Positions 33,373 to 37,881 of a stretch of DNA of 37,881 nt are shown here, piece by piece. A program made the position numbers and the translations under genes. Each line of letters opens with the position of its first letter. The stretch's first letter is position 1. A model generated the notes under the pieces. The model ran no database searches and was not told the DNA's origin. It saw only the letters and a program-made list of their open reading frames with translations. The stretch is from Candidatus Hodarchaeota archaeon (GTDB lineage Archaea > Asgardarchaeota > Heimdallarchaeia > Hodarchaeales > Hodarchaeaceae): positions 1-37,881 of the forward strand of contig JAEOTQ010000076.1 of the NCBI GenBank assembly GCA_016839785.1, given 5' to 3'.

Positions 33373-34236
33373 ATGAAGAATTGGCTTATTACAAAAAGAA
33401 CAAAAAGAGGGATAAGCCCTGTAATCGCCACGGTTTTATTAATTGGACTTGTTGTAGTAGCTGGATTAGGAGTAGCGTTAGTGATGTTTGGTACCATTAA
33501 TACTCCCGATCCATTAGGGGTTGAAGTTGTGGCCATATCTTCTTTCGAAACCACTGATATTGATATTAATGTTGACAAATTTGATGTAACCCTCCAGAAT
33601 ACCGAAAGAACAAATGTTGAAATTTCTTCGGATGCATTTTCACTCCTTTATTTCAATCGTACGCCAATTCTAGGATGGTATATGGATCAATCAAAGATTT
33701 TTTTATCAGGTTTATCCATAGTAACGATTCCTCTTACTTGTGATAATACAGTCGATCGAAATGAACTAGTACCTGGGAATGATACTATTTACATTGATGT
33801 AACTATTTTTCCAGAAGGTAAGACAAGCCCAAAGTCTGCAAGAACATTCCGATCTAATATATTGACTATTGGAGATACCTATGGTCCAGTTTCCCTCGTT
33901 TCATTGAATCCATTATCGACTTTCAGTCAAGAAGGATTCACAATGAACTTTACTGTTACAAACAATGGAAGTACGGATCTTAATTTACGTTTAGATTTTT
34001 CAACAGCTTCTTCAAGTGGATTATTCTTCATTGTGAACGGTATTAACACTAGCTTGCATGTTTTCATACTGGAAAAGCTAGAATCAACTTCCTTTCAAAG
34101 TGATCTTTTCCAATTAAATTCCTCTGACCTGACAAGCCCTGGAGTACCTTATTTGATTTTTGTTACATTGTCTGATAATGATAATGGAAACTTCCTTGCA
34201 ATAGAAAGTCTATCGGTGACATATGAACCGATCTAA
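33373..34236 (+). CDS. Pilin-like secreted protein with class III signal peptide
   Basis: A 287-residue exported protein. Residues 8-13 (KRTKRG) precede ISPVIATVLLIGLVVVAGLG, the archaeal type IV pilin signal cut between G13 and I14. The ectodomain is beta-rich with repeated NNGSTDL-type segments and several NxS/T sites. Compared with the 1068-residue protein upstream, the N-terminus is near-identical in pattern (RxISPVIAxxLLIGL) while the ectodomain is unrelated, so the two may enter the same pilus-like assembly with different tips. No PibD peptidase or assembly ATPase is in the window. Start ATG 33373. Its stop abuts the end of dph6 with no gap. Confidence 0.8.
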   Translation: MKNWLITKRTKRGISPVIATVLLIGLVVVAGLGVALVMFGTINTPDPLGVEVVAISSFETTDIDINVDKFDVTLQNTERTNVEISSDAFSLLYFNRTPILGWYMDQSKIFLSGLSIVTIPLTCDNTVDRNELVPGNDTIYIDVTIFPEGKTSPKSARTFRSNILTIGDTYGPVSLVSLNPLSTFSQEGFTMNFTVTNNGSTDLNLRLDFSTASSSGLFFIVNGINTSLHVFILEKLESTSFQSDLFQLNSSDLTSPGVPYLIFVTLSDNDNGNFLAIESLSVTYEPI

Positions 34237-34926
34237 TTAGGTTCTAGATCTCTTGGGCTCTAGAACTGCTTTAACTATTTCGTAGACCCCTTCCTCTCTA
34301 TATTCGTTCCAATGTACCCTAGATTCTTCGACAACTATACGAGATGGAAAGAAAGGCGCATCCAAAACAAATGATTCATATTCTCCTCCTTCCCCAGTCA
34401 TAGCAAGTTCTGAGATTCCTTTTAAGCTCATAAGGGTACCTAACCTTTCAAGCGTAAGTTTTTCTCCTAAAAGATCCTTCCCAAATCCCATAGCGGAAAC
34501 AGAAACCAGGATGATATGAAAATTATTACTTAGGAGTTCTTCCATATAAGTTCTTGGTGAAAGCCTCCAAAGTGGGTTAAGACAATACATATTGGCTTGA
34601 AACGCTGCATAATTGAACCTATACCTTTGAAATTCAGATCTAATACCTCCAGTAATAATAGCATCTGCTCCAGAATCAATGAATGTTTTAGTTAGCATTG
34701 ATGTTTCTTCATTTACATTTGAAAAATCTGTTTTCACTTCAAGGAGTGGTAGGTTCAACATTTTTGCAATTAAAGAAACATATTGAGTATTTGGAATATG
34801 AAAAAGAAAGCTATCAGAGGTATTAGGCCGAATGTTAATTATCGATATTACCTCAAATTGGTGAAGGGCACACCATAATGCGAAGATCGAGTCTTTCCCT
34901 CCAGAGACCAAACAGGTAACTTTCAA
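34237..34926 (-). CDS. dph6: Diphthine-ammonia ligase family (Dph6, ATP-PPase)
   Basis: N-type ATP pyrophosphatase that would amidate diphthine on elongation factor 2, the last step of diphthamide synthesis. SGGKDS (8-13) is the PP-loop. The family-defining GEGGEYESFVLDAP begins at residue 178. GGIRSEFQRYR and NPLWRLSPRTYMEELL match the middle of the fold. The 229-residue length equals the archaeal single-domain form. The gene is convergent with the pilin-like gene and divergent from nadC. No other diphthamide gene is seen here. The naming rests on motifs; some DUF71 members may have other substrates. Confidence 0.9.
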   Translation of the reverse strand: MKVTCLVSGGKDSIFALWCALHQFEVISIINIRPNTSDSFLFHIPNTQYVSLIAKMLNLPLLEVKTDFSNVNEETSMLTKTFIDSGADAIITGGIRSEFQRYRFNYAAFQANMYCLNPLWRLSPRTYMEELLSNNFHIILVSVSAMGFGKDLLGEKLTLERLGTLMSLKGISELAMTGEGGEYESFVLDAPFFPSRIVVEESRVHWNEYREEGVYEIVKAVLEPKRSRT

Positions 34927-35160
34927 TATAAATCCTCGAGCTTAGAAAATAGTATTTCTTTGATAAATTCACAAAAAAACTCGAAATAAATAGTTTATCA
35001 TACATTCTTCCTCAATGATTACGATTCTATGCTTCAATCAAAAATTCTCATTAGTCTCAATAAATAGCATATTTGAAAATTTATATGTTGAAGACATTGA
35101 AAGCTCTTGATGATGTTTAATCAGAAAATTCGATCTGTTTGCTAGATATTGGTGAAAAAA

Positions 35161-36018
35161 ATGGCATATCTCCCTCCTAAATTACTAGAAAGAAAATTAC
35201 TGCAATTTCTCCAAGAGGATCTTGAATTTGGGGATATAACTACCGAAATAACACCAGATAAAATCGTTAACGCTGATCTCATTGCTAAAGAACATGGATT
35301 TGTAAGTGGTCTTGAATTTGCGCGTATTCTTGTAAACGCAGTTGGATTAGAGATAAAAACAAATAGAAATGATGGAGAACAAATTAAACAAGGAGATATT
35401 ATTTTTACTATTAAAGGAAGTAGCAGAGCTATACTCGTAGTGGAACGTACATTATTGAATATCATTATGCGATTATCAGGTATTACCACTCAAACCAAAA
35501 ACCTTGTAAACATGATATCAAACTCTAAACTTTCAATAAAAGTTGCTTCAACTCGTAAAACCACTCCCGGTTTTAGATACTTCGAAAAATATGCAGTTAA
35601 AACTGGAGGTGGTGACACACATCGTTGGAGTCTCTCTGATGAAATTTTAATAAAGGAAAACCATTTAGCACTATTTAAAGGTGAATTAATTGACGAAATT
35701 CTAAGAAAATATCAACAACAAGCATCATTCACTAGAAAAGTTGATATTGAGGTAGAAACCCTTGAGGAATTTGAAAAAGTACTCAAAATTCATCCCGATA
35801 TTATAATGCTTGATAATTTTACTCCTGAAAAGATACACCAAGCAATTGCTTTGATGAATGATCGGATTTCTGGAAGGAAACCGTTGATTGAAATTAGTGG
35901 AGGAATAAATCCTGAAAATCTCGAGAAATATCTAATCAATGGGGTTGACATAATCTCTATAGGAGCATTGACTCATACAGTAAGATCTTTAGATTTTTCG
36001 TTAAAAATTCAAACCTAG
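35161..36018 (+). CDS. nadC: Nicotinate-nucleotide pyrophosphorylase (quinolinate phosphoribosyltransferase)
   Basis: Converts quinolinate and PRPP to nicotinate mononucleotide in de novo NAD synthesis. Visible family segments are EDLEFGDITTE near the N-terminus, VVERTLLNIIMRLSGITT, ASTRKTTPGFRYFEKYAVKTGG with the active-site Arg and Lys, HRWSLSDEILIKENH, VDIEVETLEE, and the C-terminal IEISGGINPENLEKY and VDIISIGALTH barrel strands. The 285-residue length is typical. I start at ATG 35161 because GGTGA (35151-35155) gives 5 bases of spacing; TTG 35149 would add four residues. It is followed closely by a small membrane protein gene. NadA and NadB are not in the window. Confidence 0.93.
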   Translation: MAYLPPKLLERKLLQFLQEDLEFGDITTEITPDKIVNADLIAKEHGFVSGLEFARILVNAVGLEIKTNRNDGEQIKQGDIIFTIKGSSRAILVVERTLLNIIMRLSGITTQTKNLVNMISNSKLSIKVASTRKTTPGFRYFEKYAVKTGGGDTHRWSLSDEILIKENHLALFKGELIDEILRKYQQQASFTRKVDIEVETLEEFEKVLKIHPDIIMLDNFTPEKIHQAIALMNDRISGRKPLIEISGGINPENLEKYLINGVDIISIGALTHTVRSLDFSLKIQT

Positions 36019-36026
36019 GTAGTTTA

Positions 36027-36296
36027 TTGAAGATGGTTTATACAATGACTGAAAATTTATTATTTAATATCCTCCGAGGAATTTTAGTAGCTATTGTCTC
36101 ATCCATGATCATAGGATTTATGGTTATAATTCTTGGACCACTAATTCCATTTATACCGTTTGATGGGATTTTTCCATTTGCTATACTTTTTCTCATTTTC
36201 TGTCTCACCCTTGTCACGTACTTTTCTTTGCCTCCAGAGGTAAATGAGAAAGAGGAAGAAATAACCATATCTGAAACCTTGAGTGAAAGTCTTTAA
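36027..36296 (+). CDS. Small two-helix membrane protein
   Basis: An 89-residue protein with two strongly hydrophobic segments, about residues 14-37 and 44-66, and an acidic tail (EVNEKEEEITISETLSESL). I recognise no family. The TTG at 36027 lies 4 bases after AGGTAG; ATG 36033 is an alternative that would lie 10 bases after it. It begins 8 bases after the nadC stop and ends before the likely start of the acyltransferase gene, so it is probably part of that transcript. It could be an anchor or accessory subunit, but this cannot be read from the sequence. Confidence 0.6.
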   Translation: MKMVYTMTENLLFNILRGILVAIVSSMIIGFMVIILGPLIPFIPFDGIFPFAILFLIFCLTLVTYFSLPPEVNEKEEEITISETLSESL

Positions 36297-36318
36297 AGTA
36301 ATAATTGAGGCACAATTC

Positions 36319-37038
36319 ATGGGATCTACCAATTTTCATTCAAAAAGAGCAAAATTATTCTCACCTTACATATCGAAAGCAAGTTTTGTGTATGGTCCAT
36401 CAACAGTTGGGGAAAATTCTATAATCGATCCGTCGGTTATCATTGGTTACCCGACTCGACCAAAAACTAAAGAAATTATGTCAAAAAATGACGCTTTACT
36501 TGATTTAGATATGTACTTTGATATGAATTCAATTGGCACAATTATTGGAAAGAAAAATCATATTAGATCTTTTACAACAATTTATGAGGACACAGAACTA
36601 GCAGATCACGTCGAAACAGGCACCAATGTAGTGATTCGAGAGAAATGTGAGATTGGATTTGGAAGTATCATAGGTAGTGGAACAATCCTAGATGGTGAAG
36701 TTATTATCGGGAAAAACGCAAGGATTCAATCAAATAATTTCATCCCTCCCAAAATTAGGATTGGTGATGATGTTTTCCTTGGTCCTGGGGTTCGCTTTGC
36801 AAATGATCTTTACCCTGTAAGCAGTCGTTTAATTGGAATTGATATAAAGAATGGTGCAATTATAGGTATTGCAGCTGTCATTCTTCCTGGAATTGTCATT
36901 GGTGAAAATTCAGTAGTAGCTGCGGGATCTGTTGTTACAAAAAGTGTTCCAAAGGATGCTGTTATGATGGGAACACCTGCAAGGCAGATAATGACTCGTA
37001 ATGAGTATGACAAAAAGAAAATTGCCTATGAAAAATGA
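36319..37038 (+). CDS. Left-handed beta-helix acyltransferase (hexapeptide-repeat)
   Basis: A 239-residue hexapeptide-repeat protein; many [LIV]-G-x-x-x-x turns run from PSTVGENSIIDPSVIIG to VIGENSVVAAGSVV, ending KSVPKDAVMMGTPAR, the usual C-terminal signature of sugar O- or N-acyltransferases. Such enzymes use acetyl-CoA as trimers to decorate sugar nucleotides or glycans. The acceptor is unknown. I place the start at ATG 36319, eight bases after TTGAGG (36305-36310); the longer frame from GTG 36283 would overlap the membrane protein gene. With the nucleotidyltransferase nearby and the phosphohexomutase far upstream it suggests surface-glycan synthesis. It is convergent with the MazG-like gene. 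Confidence 0.85.
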   Translation: MGSTNFHSKRAKLFSPYISKASFVYGPSTVGENSIIDPSVIIGYPTRPKTKEIMSKNDALLDLDMYFDMNSIGTIIGKKNHIRSFTTIYEDTELADHVETGTNVVIREKCEIGFGSIIGSGTILDGEVIIGKNARIQSNNFIPPKIRIGDDVFLGPGVRFANDLYPVSSRLIGIDIKNGAIIGIAAVILPGIVIGENSVVAAGSVVTKSVPKDAVMMGTPARQIMTRNEYDKKKIAYEK

Positions 37039-37064
37039 TTTAGACTTTCCTATGAATTTTCTAG

Positions 37065-37364
37065 TTATTTTTTGAAGCAGCTACAAGGTGATCCTAAGCA
37101 CTTTGGACATTTATTTGGATATTTATTCCACGCAGCAGATTCAAGATCAATTTTAAACAGATTACATATCGAGCAGAGCCACGCGAATATATCAGCTACT
37201 TCCTCAACTATCTCAGATGTGTCTCCTTTGAGATAAGCATCTATTAACTCTCCTTGCTCTGTTTGTAACCATAATAAGCTTTTTTCTATTCCTCGCTGTT
37301 GATCACGCACGATATAGAGTTCTTTCATCAACTGTTGGAATTCTTTTATTGTTTTATTTGTCAT
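37065..37364 (-). CDS. MazG-like nucleotide pyrophosphohydrolase with Cys-rich tail
   Basis: A 99-residue all-helical protein. The metal-binding pattern ExxE (E36, E39) followed by ExxD (E55, D58) matches MazG-type NTP pyrophosphohydrolases, which hydrolyse NTP or dNTP to the monophosphate and pyrophosphate. The C-terminus carries CPKCLGSPCSC (C86, C89, C94, C96), a possible zinc site that I do not associate with the basic MazG domain. GAGGT lies 13 bases before the ATG at 37364, a rather long spacing. It follows the sugar nucleotidyltransferase gene by 13 bases, so the two are likely in one operon. A house-cleaning role is the default guess. Confidence 0.85.
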   Translation of the reverse strand: MTNKTIKEFQQLMKELYIVRDQQRGIEKSLLWLQTEQGELIDAYLKGDTSEIVEEVADIFAWLCSICNLFKIDLESAAWNKYPNKCPKCLGSPCSCFKK

Positions 37365-37377
37365 GGGTGAGAATACC

Positions 37378-37881
37378 TCAAGGAAGCTGGATCACTTTGT
37401 TATCTCCTATGTTTATATCATGAAACTCTCCTTCCACAGAGGTTTCATTCCCAATAATAGAATTTTTAAGAATCGTATTTTTAATTACTGACCCTGAGCC
37501 AATAATGGATGAAGATATTATACCCCAATTTACGATAGTATCTTTAGCAATACTTGAATTTGGTCCAACGACTGAATTACTGATGGTACAACCACTTTCA
37601 ATGGCAACAGGGTGAATAATGATACTGTCTGTTAACTCACTCTTTATTATTGATTTTTTTAAAGAAGAGAGGACGAATCGGTTTCCTTCCAATAAAGATT
37701 CTTTATTTCCACAATCAAACCATACACCAGAATCAATTACTCCTAATGTATATCCATTTTCAATCATCATTTGTAATGCGTCAGTTAATTGAATTTCTCC
37801 TCCTACTCCCGTAGAGTTTGTATCAACAATAGCTTTCAAATAGTTATGAAGGATTTTTGTATTGCGGATCATATATACTCC
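37378..37881 (-). CDS. Sugar-1-phosphate nucleotidyltransferase, C-terminal part, cut by window edge
   Basis: Only the last 168 residues are in the window; the frame runs through base 37881. GGEIQLTDALQMMIENG and GVWFDCGNKESLLEGNRFVL match the end of the catalytic domain of glucose-1-phosphate thymidylyl/uridylyltransferases, whose N-terminal GGxGTRL motif would lie beyond the edge. From about 60 residues into the visible part, hexapeptide-like repeats (NSVVGPNSSIAKDTIVN, SIIGSGSVIKNTIL) build a left-handed beta helix, as in archaeal bifunctional sugar-1-phosphate nucleotidyltransferases. It makes NDP-sugars; the sugar is unknown. The internal ATG at 37872 is not the true start. Confidence 0.85.
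   Translation of the reverse strand, partial: GVYMIRNTKILHNYLKAIVDTNSTGVGGEIQLTDALQMMIENGYTLGVIDSGVWFDCGNKESLLEGNRFVLSSLKKSIIKSELTDSIIIHPVAIESGCTISNSVVGPNSSIAKDTIVNWGIISSSIIGSGSVIKNTILKNSIIGNETSVEGEFHDINIGDNKVIQLP

Noticed and set aside
36283..36318. Longer N-terminus for the acyltransferase from GTG 36283
   Set aside because: It overlaps the preceding gene and lacks a binding site, whereas ATG 36319 has TTGAGG eight bases upstream.
1..37881. CRISPR array, insertion sequence or prophage
   Set aside because: No regularly spaced direct repeats, no transposase or integrase, and no terminal inverted repeats with target duplications were seen; the only tandem repeat is the 30-bp coding one.

Overview
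The window reads as a chromosomal segment of an AT-rich archaeon, most probably an Asgard archaeon. Archaeal identity rests on glycerol-1-phosphate dehydrogenase (egsA), a geranylgeranyl-reductase-family flavoprotein, the archaeal tRNA C56 2'-O-methyltransferase (trm56), the diphthamide-type ligase dph6, and two proteins with archaeal class III (type IV pilin) signal peptides. Asgard affiliation is inferred from two Rab/Ras-like GTPases, an MglA/Arf-like GTPase, a gelsolin-domain protein and a longin-like-domain protein within 8 kb. TTG and GTG starts are frequent; most such calls rest on a purine-rich ribosome binding site.

Layout. 1-2815: a cut zinc-ribbon gene and a large Ski2-like helicase. 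2843-9462 (minus): an informational and lipid block, argS - flippase-like protein - egsA - rnhB - phosphohexomutase - a 56-residue two-helix membrane protein. 10087-19240: an aminotransferase, a BshC-like protein with a zinc ribbon, a 1068-residue pilin-signal surface protein, a geranylgeranyl reductase, and a helical-repeat / beta-sandwich / coiled-coil protein. 19807-24737: a phosphoribosyltransferase-like protein, two unrecognised proteins (one with a Pro/Glu-rich repeat), and a TrmB-like winged-helix protein with a very long coiled coil. 25412-27077: GTPase - trm56 - LOG-like protein. 28100-32978 (plus): gelsolin protein - Rab-like GTPase - MglA-like GTPase - threonylcarbamoyl-AMP synthase - longin-like protein. 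32991-33115: a GC-rich, self-complementary stretch that looks like a structured RNA. 33373-37881: a second pilin-like protein, dph6, nadC, a small membrane protein, a left-handed beta-helix acyltransferase, a MazG-like pyrophosphohydrolase and a sugar nucleotidyltransferase cut by the window end.

How the genes may work together. The strongest candidate for an undescribed system is the co-oriented cluster 28100-32978, where an actin-binding-type domain, two different GTPase families and a longin-like platform sit in one run. A third GTPase and several helical or coiled-coil proteins lie nearby. In eukaryotes and in MglA/MglB bacteria such parts form GTPase switches on membranes or cytoskeleton. 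Here that is inference from domain identity and gene order only. The rest is housekeeping (lipid, NAD, tRNA modification, translation) plus surface-glycan and pilin-like functions.
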